Below, in pieces: positions 44,472 to 53,336 of a stretch of 64,000 nt of DNA (position 1 is its first letter; every line of letters starts with the position of its first letter). The stretch is from positions 62,001 to 126,000 of the forward strand of contig NZ_RMBX01000007.1 of assembly GCF_003807585.1 (NCBI RefSeq), given 5' to 3'. The notes under the pieces are model-generated. The model was not told where the DNA came from, made no database searches, and saw only the letters and a list, made by a program, of their open reading frames with translations. A program made the position numbers and the translations under genes. This DNA comes from Chitinophaga barathri. Its GTDB lineage: Bacteria > Bacteroidota > Bacteroidia > Chitinophagales > Chitinophagaceae.

Positions 44472-45239
44472 TTAAATACTGTTGATCTCTTTCAGCAGGT
44501 CGTTATGAATATGGCCGTTGGTGGCCAGTATCTGTTTCTGGTAAGGGGAATAGGTTTTGCCTGAAAAATCGGTCACTTTACCGCCCGCTTCCTGTACAAT
44601 GAGGAATCCGGCGGCGGAATCCCAGGCGTTCAGGTGATGTTCCCAGAACCCGTCGAAGCGGCCGCAGGCCACCCAGCAGAGGTCTATGGCGGCGGAGCCG
44701 AGGCGGCGCACCGGCAGGCCCTGCCTGATAAACCGCTGGAGTACATCCAGGGGGTTGGCGGTGGATTCGTACTGGTAGGCAAAACCTGTCACCAGGCAGG
44801 CATTGGCCATGTTTGTTTTGGTGGATACACTGATCCTTTTATCGTTCAACGTAGCGCCAAAGCCTTTCTGGGCAAAAAACAGCTCATTCATCAACGGATT
44901 GTACACCGCGCCGAGGATCATCTCCCCGTCCTGCTCCACCCCGACGCTCACACAACAGATGGGGATGCCATGGGCAAAATTGACCGTGCCGTCTATCGGG
45001 TCTATGATCCATTTGATGGTGGAACTGGTGGTGATGGCGCCAATTTCTTCGCTGAGTATCTGGTGATCCGGGAAATCGGCCTGGATCGTCTGAATAATTG
45101 CTGCTTCCGCCTTTTTATCCGCCTCCGTTACAAGGTCGTTCACCGAACTTTTATGGGAAACTGTGAAAGTACCGTTAAAATATTCCTGTAAAACTTTTGC
45201 ACCGGCTTGCGTAGCTTTGAGTAACGTAGATTTTAACAT
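44472..45239 (-). CDS. suhB: Inositol monophosphatase family protein (SuhB-like)
   Basis: This 255-residue Mg2+-dependent phosphatase has family motifs EEIGAI (residues 66-71), WIIDPIDGTVNFAHGIP (about 77-93) and NAWDSAAGFLIVQEAGG (about 205-221). Substrate could be inositol phosphate or another sugar phosphate. The ATG at 45239 is preferred over a start 15 codons upstream that would place it over the promoter-like TACCTTTG. The gene sits upstream of thiL on one minus-strand message. Confidence 0.85.
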   Translation of the reverse strand: MLKSTLLKATQAGAKVLQEYFNGTFTVSHKSSVNDLVTEADKKAEAAIIQTIQADFPDHQILSEEIGAITTSSTIKWIIDPIDGTVNFAHGIPICCVSVGVEQDGEMILGAVYNPLMNELFFAQKGFGATLNDKRISVSTKTNMANACLVTGFAYQYESTANPLDVLQRFIRQGLPVRRLGSAAIDLCWVACGRFDGFWEHHLNAWDSAAGFLIVQEAGGKVTDFSGKTYSPYQKQILATNGHIHNDLLKEINSI

Positions 45240-45243
45240 GGCG

Positions 45244-45251
45244 CAAAGGTA
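45244..45251 (-). promoter_or_regulatory. -7-like element immediately before suhB
   Basis: On the minus strand TACCTTTG matches TAnnTTTG and ends four bases before ATG 45239; transcripts would be leaderless or nearly so. No good -33 box. Confidence 0.4.
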
Positions 45252-45292
45252 CGAAGTGTGCGCAACTTCCCCTGATTTACGCACGAATTAAG

Positions 45293-45300
45293 TATTTTTG
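45293..45300 (+). promoter_or_regulatory. -7 promoter element of the GH3-family gene
   Basis: TATTTTTG lies 25 bases before ATG 45326; -33 region is weak. Confidence 0.45.
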
Positions 45301-45325
45301 CTTTTTATAACTAGAATCGCACTTA

Positions 45326-46867
45326 ATGGCCATAATAGGTAATCTGATATCCAGATCACTTCGAATTCGGAAACAGTTCACGTTCAAGCTGGGAACGCCG
45401 CGCCAGTACCAGTTACAGGTACTGCGCAGGTTGATGGAAAAAGCCAAACACACACAGTTTGGCGAGCATTACGGGTATGAGCAGATACTGAACTCCCCCA
45501 ACTGGGTTGCCCAGTTCCGGCAGAAGGTACCTGTGCATAACTACAACAAAATGCATAAAGAATGGTGGTACAAATGCCTGGAAGGTACCCCCAACGTGAG
45601 CTGGCCTGAAAAGATCAAGTATTTCGCCCTCAGTTCCGGCACCTCGGAATCGGCGAGCAAACACATCCCTGTAACCCGGGATATGCTCAAGACCGTGAAA
45701 AAGGTGGGCGTGAAACAACTATATTCCATGGCGAACTTCAACGTTCCGCCTAAATCCTTCACCAAAGGCATCCTGATGCTCGGTGGCACCACCTCCCTCT
45801 TCGAAAAAGGCGACTATTACGAAGGGGACATGAGCGGCATCCAGGCTAAAAACATTCCTAAATGGTTCCGCCGCTTTTACAAGCCCGGCGGCAGCATTTC
45901 CCGGAAACCCAATTGGGAACAGCGTATCAAACTGATCGTGCGCAAGGCCCCGCAGTGGGACGTAGGCACCGTGTGCGGCGTGCCCGCCTGGGTACAGATC
46001 GTACTGGAAGAGATCATCAAATACCACAACGTCAAAAACATCCATGAGATCTGGCCGAACCTGGCTATTTACATCCATGGCGGCGTGAGCTTTGAGCCTT
46101 ACCGGGACAGTTTCCAGAAGCTGCTGGGCAAACCCATCACCTTTATCGAAACTTATATGGCCTCCGAAGGTTCCTTCGGCTTCCAGGCCAGGCCGGGCGT
46201 AAAAGGCATCAAACTGGTGCTGAACGCCGGGATCTTCTACGAATTCATTCCGTTCAACGAGGAGAATTTTGACGCGGACGGGGAGTTTAAACCCAATCCC
46301 AAGTCTTATATGATCCATGAAGTGGTGGAAGACGTGGAATACGCCGTGATGCTGAGCACCTGTGCCGGCGCCTGGCGTTACCTGATCGGGGACGTGGTGA
46401 AGTTCACCTCCGTAAAAGAACATGAGATCACTATCGTGGGCCGTACCAAGCAGTTCCTCAGCCTGGCGGGAGAGCACATGAGCGTGGATAATATGAATAA
46501 GGCGATAGATAATGTGCAGAAGAAACTGGGGATCAACATCCGTGAGTTTACCGTGGCCGGCTTCGGATACGAAAACCTGTTTGCCCACCGCTGGTACATT
46601 GGCACGGAAGCGCCGAACGTGGACGTTGCCCGGGTGCGCGAGATCATAGACCAGACGCTCAGCGAGGTGAATGACGACTATGCCGTGGAGCGTACCTCCG
46701 CATTAAAAGAAATTTTTGTCGAAATATTGCCGAACGAGGTATTCATTGATTACCTGCGTTGCAAAGGCAAAGAAGGAGCCATGAACAAGTTCCCCCGTGT
46801 ATTGAAAGGCGAGAAGCTGAAGGACTGGGAGCAATTTCTTACCACCAAAGCAGGCGTGAAAGCCTAA
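45326..46867 (+). CDS. GH3-family acyl-acid-amido synthetase-like protein
   Basis: This 513-residue protein of the ANL adenylating superfamily resembles plant GH3 enzymes that join acids to amino acids via an acyl-adenylate. SSGTSESASKHIP near residue 92 is the P-loop, GGVSFEPYRDSF near 247, and TYMASEGSFGFQ near 272 fit the acid- and ATP-binding region; YLIGDVVKFT near 354 is the late Asp. The bacterial substrate is unknown. A TATTTTTG box lies upstream. The LysE-type exporter follows 14 bases later, probably in the same operon. Confidence 0.8.
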   Translation: MAIIGNLISRSLRIRKQFTFKLGTPRQYQLQVLRRLMEKAKHTQFGEHYGYEQILNSPNWVAQFRQKVPVHNYNKMHKEWWYKCLEGTPNVSWPEKIKYFALSSGTSESASKHIPVTRDMLKTVKKVGVKQLYSMANFNVPPKSFTKGILMLGGTTSLFEKGDYYEGDMSGIQAKNIPKWFRRFYKPGGSISRKPNWEQRIKLIVRKAPQWDVGTVCGVPAWVQIVLEEIIKYHNVKNIHEIWPNLAIYIHGGVSFEPYRDSFQKLLGKPITFIETYMASEGSFGFQARPGVKGIKLVLNAGIFYEFIPFNEENFDADGEFKPNPKSYMIHEVVEDVEYAVMLSTCAGAWRYLIGDVVKFTSVKEHEITIVGRTKQFLSLAGEHMSVDNMNKAIDNVQKKLGINIREFTVAGFGYENLFAHRWYIGTEAPNVDVARVREIIDQTLSEVNDDYAVERTSALKEIFVEILPNEVFIDYLRCKGKEGAMNKFPRVLKGEKLKDWEQFLTTKAGVKA

Positions 46868-46881
46868 CCACGATTGAATTC

Positions 46882-47520
46882 ATGATTGCAGCTGTTATCG
46901 CAGGATTGTTGCTGGGAATGTTTTTGTCTGTATCCGTAGGCCCGGTGATTTTTGCTATCATCAAATATAGCATCAGTAACGGCTTCAGGGCCGGCATCAG
47001 CTTTGCCATGGGCGTATCCGCCAGCGACATCATGTTCGTACTGCTAGGGAACCTTGCCACTTCTTTTATCAGCAATCTTAGTGAACATACCCGTATTATC
47101 GGCATCACCGGCGGTATTTTGCTCATCGTGATGGGCGTGTACGGCCTGGTTTTTAAGCAGGTAAAGATCGTAACAGGCGATGAACGGCCGGAAATGTTCA
47201 GCACCCGCGATTACGCAAAGATCTGGCTGGGCGGTTTCCTGATGAACACGCTGAACCCCGGTGTGATCATCTTCTGGCTGGGCGTGTGCGTGGCCAATGC
47301 GCCCACTACTATCACCCACCGGGCGATCATGTACAGCATCTGCCTGCTGTTCGTACTGTCGGCGGATATCCTGAAGGTGTTCGTCTCGGACAAGATCAGG
47401 CATAAGCTCACGCTTACGAACGTGATCTGGCTGAACCGCATCGCCGGGGTGTGTATGATCGTTTTTGGATTGGCGTTGCTGTACCAGGTGTGGTTTGGGG
47501 GCGGGGAGTTTTCACATTAG
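46882..47520 (+). CDS. LysE-family translocator
   Basis: This 212-residue protein has six membrane segments and the LysE/RhtB pattern: GLLLGMFLSVSVGPVIFAIIKYSISNGFRAGISFAMGVS near the N-terminus and WLGGFLMNTLNPGVIIFWLG near 115. It exports amino acids or related metabolites. The ATG 46882 is used; the longer upstream frame overlaps the GH3 gene. Both genes are probably co-transcribed, so export of a GH3 product is possible (speculative). Confidence 0.85.
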   Translation: MIAAVIAGLLLGMFLSVSVGPVIFAIIKYSISNGFRAGISFAMGVSASDIMFVLLGNLATSFISNLSEHTRIIGITGGILLIVMGVYGLVFKQVKIVTGDERPEMFSTRDYAKIWLGGFLMNTLNPGVIIFWLGVCVANAPTTITHRAIMYSICLLFVLSADILKVFVSDKIRHKLTLTNVIWLNRIAGVCMIVFGLALLYQVWFGGGEFSH

Positions 47521-47553
47521 TCTATTAACCAGAACCGTATATTTAATTGCAGG

Positions 47554-47584
47554 AAAGAGGAGGCAGATGGCCTTCTCTTTTTGT
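47554..47584 (+). terminator. Intrinsic terminator of the GH3-LysE unit
   Basis: The 11-bp stem AAAGAGGAGGC / GCCTTCTCTTT with AGATG loop and one G-U pair is followed by TTTTT. Confidence 0.8.
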
Positions 47585-47880
47585 TTACAGTAAGGTGTAA
47601 AACATTGTTTATCAATCCGCATGTACAGCTATTCTGCCTGCACTGGTCTTATTTTACCATTGTATCTTCATTATCGGGAACTTATAGGAAACCTATACCA
47701 GCATTGAAGGAGAGGCGGAGGTGAGGTGGAGATGAGGTGGACTTGATCCGGACTTGATGTGGGGTAAAAAAGTATAAGTCAGGAAATTCAATGGGAATAT
47801 AATTAAAGACATAGCATTAAACCTACAAGCATAATTTAAAGCTATAGCTTTAATTACATCCTTTTGGATAGACCTAAAAT
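47585..47880. other. Intergenic region with purine-rich repeats and a palindrome
   Basis: No gene is seen. It contains an irregular G/A-rich repeat around 47707-47740 (GGTGAGGTGGAGATGAGGTGG) and an 18-bp palindrome at 47836-47853. Confidence 0.5.
47836..47853. repeat. 18-bp perfect palindrome
   Basis: TTAAAGCTATAGCTTTAA is fully self-complementary. No T-run follows; possible protein-binding site. Confidence 0.6.
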
Positions 47881-47911
47881 GAAAATCCCGGCTACCTTAC
47901 GGCAACCGGGA
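47881..47911 (-). terminator. Intrinsic terminator of korB
   Basis: On the minus strand an 11-bp stem (two G-U) with GTAA tetraloop is followed by TTTTC, 42 bases past the korB stop. Confidence 0.75.
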
Positions 47912-47952
47912 ATATTTTTAAGTTCAATTTATCAGGATAATTCCTACCCGTA

Positions 47953-48990
47953 TTACAGGATAGTCCAGGTTTCATTACCTGCCAGCAGTTTGTCGAGGTT
48001 GCCGGGGCCGCGTTTGGCGGTGGCTTCCTGGAGCTGTGCTGTCATGATATCGTCGTAAGTGGGGCGGAAGATCTGGTAAAACACGCCAAAGGGCCTGGGG
48101 AGATGACCTTCTATACGCGCATCGTCGAACATGCGGGTGAGCAGCTGGGCTTTCCCAAAGTCCTGTTCGTCGTGGATCCAGAGGTCTGAAGTGCTGTATT
48201 CGCCGGTGGTCAGGTCCACGGCTACCGGCTTCAGGCCGTCCAGGCGGATGCCTTTATTTTTCTGCGGGCCAAATACCAGCGGCTGGCCTTGTTCCACAAA
48301 AATAGTCTCGTCTGCCTTGCTGGATTTTTCGGTGAACACCTCAAAAGCGCCATCGTTGAAGATGTTGCAGTTCTGGTAGATCTCCAGGAAAGACGCGCCT
48401 TTGTGGGCGTGGCTGCGTTTCAGCATTTCCTGCAGGTGTTTGGGATCACGGTCCATGGAGCGGGCAATAAAGGTGGCATCCGCACCCAGGGCGAGTGCCA
48501 TGGGATTAAAGGGATGGTCTATGCTGCCGTAAGGCGTACTTTTCGTGATCTTGTTCTCTTCTGAAGTGGGAGAATATTGTCCTTTGGTAAGGCCGTAGAT
48601 CTGGTTGTTGAACAACATGATGTTCACATCAAAGTTACGGCGCAGGAGGTGGATGGTATGGTTGCCACCGATGGACAGCCCGTCCCCGTCTCCCGTCACG
48701 ATCCAAACGCTCAGCTCGGGCCTGGTGGCCTTGAGGCCGGAGGCAATAGCCGTGGCGCGCCCGTGGATCGAGTGCATGCCATAGGTATTCATGTAATAAG
48801 GAAAGCGGGATGAACACCCGATACCGGAAACGATCACTATATTTTCGCGCGGGATACCTAAGCCCGGCATGATGGTCTGAACCTGTTTTAATATGGAGTA
48901 ATCCCCGCAACCCGGGCACCAGCGTACTTCCTGGTCCGTTGCAAAGTCCTTGGCCGTTAAGGGCTGCGGAGGGATGATGGTAGTTGACAT
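47953..48990 (-). CDS. korB: 2-oxoacid:ferredoxin oxidoreductase, beta subunit
   Basis: This 345-residue beta subunit of a 2-oxoglutarate/pyruvate:ferredoxin oxidoreductase carries thiamine diphosphate and an Fe-S cluster. WCPGCGDYSIL near residue 24 and IVSGIGCSSRFPYY near 53 hold cluster Cys, and GDGDGLSIGGNHTIHLLRRN near 98-117 is the ThDP/Mg site. Start ATG 48990 is chosen over 49041. Normally it is encoded with the alpha subunit korA; here only a 38-codon frame lies upstream and korA is not within the window. Confidence 0.9.
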   Translation of the reverse strand: MSTTIIPPQPLTAKDFATDQEVRWCPGCGDYSILKQVQTIMPGLGIPRENIVIVSGIGCSSRFPYYMNTYGMHSIHGRATAIASGLKATRPELSVWIVTGDGDGLSIGGNHTIHLLRRNFDVNIMLFNNQIYGLTKGQYSPTSEENKITKSTPYGSIDHPFNPMALALGADATFIARSMDRDPKHLQEMLKRSHAHKGASFLEIYQNCNIFNDGAFEVFTEKSSKADETIFVEQGQPLVFGPQKNKGIRLDGLKPVAVDLTTGEYSTSDLWIHDEQDFGKAQLLTRMFDDARIEGHLPRPFGVFYQIFRPTYDDIMTAQLQEATAKRGPGNLDKLLAGNETWTIL

Positions 48991-49016
48991 TTTGTATATA
49001 TCGGTTTGGTGTAAAG

Positions 49017-49133
49017 TTACGAATTCACAAGCGCTTCCCAATATTCCGCTACGCGGCGGGTATAAGGGGGCATTTCTTTTGTTTTAGTGCTGAGGGCGCC
49101 CAACTCGTCAAATTTTTTCACTAACTGGCCCAT
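49017..49133 (-). CDS. Possible small protein of 38 residues upstream of korB
   Basis: The frame encodes MGQLVKKFDELGAL then a TKTKEMPPYTRRVAEYWEAL segment and stops 27 bases before the korB start. It looks helical and amphipathic. It could be a real small protein, a translational leader of korB, or the remnant C-terminus of a lost korA. I recognise no family. The upstream frame is open back to a TAG near 49205, so a longer degenerate frame is also possible. Confidence 0.4.
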   Translation of the reverse strand: MGQLVKKFDELGALSTKTKEMPPYTRRVAEYWEALVNS

Positions 49134-49633
49134 AATCACGTATTTATAAATGTATAACGCTAATGTACAAAATATAAGGCTGTTACAGCGGAGGCAAAGA
49201 TAGTTATTAATCTACTAAGATGGTAGGATATTGTATACCAGATCGGGAGATAATCTGTAATGGTAAGATGTTATGGTTCAGGGTTAAAACAATATGAGGG
49301 AAAAAACAAAAAATACCCAGTTCTGAGTATTGCAGAGCTGCAATAGATATTCCATTTTTGTGCTATGTACGCTAACCCAGGCATATAGGGCCGGATGCGA
49401 CATTGGACATTAGACAGAGCAATACGGGCAGCAGAAAAACACCATTCTGAGCTTCTCTCCATTTTGACTATTTAAAAAGATACAATAACCTTCTTTGGGA
49501 TTGGGCCACCGTTTTATTTTCAATAAGACAAACTGGTTTTCCGTTCCATCAAGTTTCGTTCTGGATATGGAAATACCGTGAACAATATTAGATCGCGGTC
49601 TTCACATGGCTCCCTCTGCGGGAGCCATTTCTT
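49134..49633. other. 500-bp intergenic region between korB leader and amidase gene
   Basis: No gene is supported; frames on either strand lack start context. A 9-bp hairpin ATGGCTCCC / GGGAGCCAT at 49606-49628 lies just past the amidase stop without a T-run on the minus strand. No origin or repeat was recognised. Confidence 0.5.
49606..49628. terminator. Hairpin downstream of the amidase gene
   Basis: A 9-bp perfect stem with a TCTGC loop; it has T-richness only on the plus strand, so termination of the minus-strand amidase gene is uncertain. Confidence 0.35.
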
Positions 49634-51397
49634 TTACTGCTGCTCCTCCGCGCCTGCATATCCTGCCGCCACAAAATCCTTGATACCCAGCACTATTTTG
49701 CCTGCCATCTGCTGGCGAAACCCCGGGTCCAGGATCTTCATTTCATCTTCCGGGTTGCTGAGGAAGAGGGTTTCCACCAGCACGTTCGGGTATTCCGTCG
49801 GGCTGTTCAGCGCGAAGTTGAAGCTGCCTACATTGCCGAATTCCTTCAGGCCCAGCTCCAGCATGTGTTTGTAAATATATTGGCTCAGCGGCCTGAAACC
49901 GATGTGTTTGTAATAGGTGCTGGTGCCCTGGATGCGCACCGGGTCCGCGGAGGAATTGAGGTGGATGCTCACGAGCAGGTCCGGATCTTTGTCGCGGTAG
50001 GCGCTCACGCGGTAGTTGTTGTCCACATAAGAATCGTTCACGCGGGTCATGAGCACCCTGGCGCCTTCCGCCTGCAAAGCCTGCTGCAGGGAAACGGCTA
50101 CGGCCATGGCCATTTCTTTTTCGTATACGCCGGTAGGGCCTTGCGCACCGGTGTTCCGGCCGCCATGACCGGCGTCCACGGCAATGGTCAGGTTGCCAAG
50201 ACCGGACTGTGCCGGCGGTCTTTTTACTTTCAGGGTGAGGGTGCTGCCGTTGTAATACACCTGGTGGCCCCAGTGCTGCTTGTGTTTCAGCTCAATGATC
50301 ACCCGGAGGATGTCATCCTCTACCTGTTCGTAATACGCATTTTTGATCTCCTGGCTGTTCTCCAGCTGGGTGATCCAGTTGGTATTGGCGGTGGCGCCGT
50401 ATATGTCCAGCACGATGCGGGAAGGATCGGTTTGCTGGGTGGTGCGGTAGGGTAGCTTTTGTGTGAGGGATACGGTGAGATAATCGAATTTATCATCGCC
50501 CCATACGCGCCAGCTGTTGCTGAGGGACGATGGAGGGAAAGTGCCGGGGGCCTGCATCACCACCTGTTCCTGCGGGATGTAGGCGGTGAAGTTTTTGGCG
50601 AGTTTCACGCGGTAGTCCGCCCCTACCTTGCCGGTAATGTTCAGGTAAACGGCTGTATCCAGGTTGCCGATGCGCGCGCCGCCAAGGCGGTCTTCGCCGA
50701 GGCCGTATTTCAGGAAGGGGTTTTCGCCGGTGGTTTTACCTACCATCGGTTGCACCTGCGGATCGTTCAGGGTAAAGGTGTAGGTGGTATTACGGCGCAC
50801 CTGTGTGCCTTCCGCTTCCAGCACTACGGGCATGGTACGGCCGTTGATGAGGGGATCGTTGCACTGCACGGTGTAGGTGCCTTGATAAATGCCGGGCATG
50901 GTCTGGCTGCCGCTCACGGGCAGTTCCATAAGCCTGAACTGACCGCCGACGGTGACAGTGCCGCCGGGAATGGCTTTTACGCGGAAGCGGATCAGATCGC
51001 CGGGGGCTACCAGCAGGTTGCCTTCGGGGAAGGTCTGCACATAGGCGATGTTCACGGAAGAGACCGGTACGGCCGGCTGGGGGACGTTGTAAGTGAAAGA
51101 GATGATGCGCTGGATGGAATCTCCTTCGGGGCCGAGCGATTTGATGACGAATTCATTGCTGCCTTCTTCCAGCTCCACTTCAATGGCAAAGGCGCCGGTG
51201 GGGTATACTTTCTGAAGTTCATCATTCACAAATACCTGGCAGGATTTGCAGGTACTGCCTACGAGGAACTGCCGGGTGGCTGTGACTGCGTTGCTTTGCC
51301 TGCCCGGCTGCGTGAGCCGTAAAAAACTCTTCTCCTGCGCCTGCGCCTGTAATACAAACAATACAACAAGCAGCAGACTGCCTCCTAACCTTTTCAT
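49634..51397 (-). CDS. N-acetylmuramoyl-L-alanine amidase, Amidase_3 type
   Basis: This 587-residue secreted enzyme has a signal peptide (cleavage near QAQAQEK) and a long N-terminal region of beta-rich repeats (about residues 25-370), then an Amidase_3 zinc domain (about 385-587). Zinc ligands are in VDAGHGG, EKEM and SIHLNSSADP, and the catalytic Glu in VETLFLSN. It cuts the bond between MurNAc and the stem peptide, usually in cell separation. Start ATG 51397 fits the signal peptide better than 51427. Confidence 0.9.
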   Translation of the reverse strand: MKRLGGSLLLVVLFVLQAQAQEKSFLRLTQPGRQSNAVTATRQFLVGSTCKSCQVFVNDELQKVYPTGAFAIEVELEEGSNEFVIKSLGPEGDSIQRIISFTYNVPQPAVPVSSVNIAYVQTFPEGNLLVAPGDLIRFRVKAIPGGTVTVGGQFRLMELPVSGSQTMPGIYQGTYTVQCNDPLINGRTMPVVLEAEGTQVRRNTTYTFTLNDPQVQPMVGKTTGENPFLKYGLGEDRLGGARIGNLDTAVYLNITGKVGADYRVKLAKNFTAYIPQEQVVMQAPGTFPPSSLSNSWRVWGDDKFDYLTVSLTQKLPYRTTQQTDPSRIVLDIYGATANTNWITQLENSQEIKNAYYEQVEDDILRVIIELKHKQHWGHQVYYNGSTLTLKVKRPPAQSGLGNLTIAVDAGHGGRNTGAQGPTGVYEKEMAMAVAVSLQQALQAEGARVLMTRVNDSYVDNNYRVSAYRDKDPDLLVSIHLNSSADPVRIQGTSTYYKHIGFRPLSQYIYKHMLELGLKEFGNVGSFNFALNSPTEYPNVLVETLFLSNPEDEMKILDPGFRQQMAGKIVLGIKDFVAAGYAGAEEQQ

Positions 51398-51420
51398 CCG
51401 TACAATTTTTTCTCTACAAT

Positions 51421-51458
51421 AAAACAAGGGAACAAGGATTTATGTTTCCTTGTTCCCT
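51421..51458 (-). terminator. Intrinsic terminator of the acyl-CoA dehydrogenase gene
   Basis: On the minus strand a 12-bp perfect stem AGGGAACAAGGA / TCCTTGTTCCCT with an 8-base loop is followed by TGTTTTATT. Confidence 0.8.
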
Positions 51459-51485
51459 GCAAAGGTATCTATAAGCATTAAAAGA

Positions 51486-53279
51486 TCAGAACGTGTAGCC
51501 GTTATCCGCGATCAGCTTTTCAGCAATACGGCGGCGCGCGTCTTTTGTATTGAATGGTTCGGTTTTGGTAAAACGTTTCAGGCCCAGCAGCATCATACGT
51601 TGTTCATCTCCTTCCGCGAAGCCGTTGATGGCGTCTTTGCCGGATTTGTTCACACGGTCCGCTGCGTCTGTGAGATAGGTGCGTACCATATCGGCCTGTA
51701 ATGCCACGGCTGCTTCACCTTTCAGCTCGGTGAGCTTGATGATGCGGAGCAGCGCGCTTTCGCTCACGAATGTTTCAATGGCCATATCGGCGATGTTCAT
51801 GAGTATTTCCTGTTCGGTGTCCAGTTTCATCATGAGCTTTTGTACGGCCGCTCCCGCCGCCATGAGGATGGCCTTTTTCATATTGGCCACCTGTTTCTTT
51901 TCTTTGGCGAAAGGCCCTTCGTCTTCATTGCCGAAGTCCGGGATGCTCATGAGTTCCTTCATCACGTTCATAGCCGGGGTCATGAGGTCTATTTTTCCTT
52001 TCATGGCGCGTTTGAGCGTCATATCCAGCGTGAGGAGGCGGTTGATCTCGTTGGTGCCTTCAAAGATGCGGTTGATGCGGCTGTCCCGGTATGCTTTGGA
52101 GATCACGTATTCATCGCTGAAGCCATTGCCGCCATGTATCTGGACGCCTTCGTCCACTACAAAGTCCAGCACTTCCGAGCCGTTCACTTTCAGTATGGCG
52201 CATTCCACGGCGTATTCCTCGGCGGCGCCCAGCAGGGCTTCGTTGAAGGCTTTGCCTTCCGCCAGCAGCTCGTGTTCTTTCTGGTCTATCAGCTGTGCGG
52301 TGCGGTACAGCGCGGATTCGCATACCCAGATGCGGGTGGCCATCTCCGCCATTTTATGTTTGATGGCGCCGAACTGCGCGATGGGCTGTTTGAACTGTTC
52401 GCGGGTGTTCGCGTATTGAATGGCAATGTCCAGGCTGCCTTTGGCGCCGCCTAAAGCAGCAGCGCAAAGTTTAAGCCTGCCGATATTAAGGATGTTGAAG
52501 GCGATGAGGTGGCCTTTGCCGATCTCGCCAAGCACGTTTTCAACCGGTACCTGCGCGTCCTGGAAATAGATCTGGCGGGTGGAGGAGCCTTTGATGCCCA
52601 TTTTATGTTCTTCGGGGCCGAGAGTGAAGCCGGGAGTGCCTTTGTCCACGATGAAGGCGGTGAACTTATCCCCGTCTATCTTGGCGAATACGGTGAACAC
52701 ATCCGCGAAGCCGGAGTTGGTGATCCATATCTTCTGGCCGTTGAGCAGGTAGTGTTTGCCATCCGCGGTGAGTTTGGCGGTGGTTTTGGCGCTAAGGGCG
52801 TCAGAGCCGGAGTTCGGCTCGGTGAGGGCGTAAGCGCCTTTCATTTCGCCGGAGGCCAGTTTGGGAATATATTTCTGTTTCTGCGCGTCTGTGCCGAAAT
52901 AGAGGATGGGCAGGGAGCCGATGCCGGTATGCGCGGCCATGGCCACGGAAAAGGAGTGGCCGGCGCCCAGGGCTTCGTTGATCAGGGTAGCGGTTATAAA
53001 ATCTTTGCCGAGGCCGCCGAACTCTTCCGGGAAGGCGGCTCCCAGGAGGCCCTGCTCACCGGCTTTATCCAGGAGGGAAGGCATAAGGCCTTCTTCCAGC
53101 TTGTCCAGGCGGTCCAGAACGGGCGTCACCTCTTTGGCTACGAACTGTTCGGCCATTTCTTTGATCATAAGCTGCTCTTCTGAAAAATCTTCGGGAATAA
53201 AAATCCCGGCGGGGGTAGTCTCTTTCACGAGGAATTCAGCCCCTTTCAGGGCTGCTTTGCTGTTAACCGCGGTATCCAT
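51486..53279 (-). CDS. Acyl-CoA dehydrogenase with C-terminal extension
   Basis: This 597-residue FAD enzyme of the first beta-oxidation step has the usual N-terminal, middle and C-terminal ACAD domains in about residues 30-405: AYALTEPNSGSDALSAKTTA near 150, KIWITNSGFADVFTVF near 185, and FDIAIQYANTREQF type helices near 280, with a typical EGTNEINRLLTL near 402. The last 190 residues are an extra helical domain found in very-long-chain types. Substrate chain length is unknown. A terminator separates it from the amidase gene. Confidence 0.9.
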   Translation of the reverse strand: MDTAVNSKAALKGAEFLVKETTPAGIFIPEDFSEEQLMIKEMAEQFVAKEVTPVLDRLDKLEEGLMPSLLDKAGEQGLLGAAFPEEFGGLGKDFITATLINEALGAGHSFSVAMAAHTGIGSLPILYFGTDAQKQKYIPKLASGEMKGAYALTEPNSGSDALSAKTTAKLTADGKHYLLNGQKIWITNSGFADVFTVFAKIDGDKFTAFIVDKGTPGFTLGPEEHKMGIKGSSTRQIYFQDAQVPVENVLGEIGKGHLIAFNILNIGRLKLCAAALGGAKGSLDIAIQYANTREQFKQPIAQFGAIKHKMAEMATRIWVCESALYRTAQLIDQKEHELLAEGKAFNEALLGAAEEYAVECAILKVNGSEVLDFVVDEGVQIHGGNGFSDEYVISKAYRDSRINRIFEGTNEINRLLTLDMTLKRAMKGKIDLMTPAMNVMKELMSIPDFGNEDEGPFAKEKKQVANMKKAILMAAGAAVQKLMMKLDTEQEILMNIADMAIETFVSESALLRIIKLTELKGEAAVALQADMVRTYLTDAADRVNKSGKDAINGFAEGDEQRMMLLGLKRFTKTEPFNTKDARRRIAEKLIADNGYTF

Positions 53280-53336
53280 CTTGCATGATTTTTTAGTCTA
53301 CTCGTAATTTACCGAGTTTATAGCAATTGGCAAATT

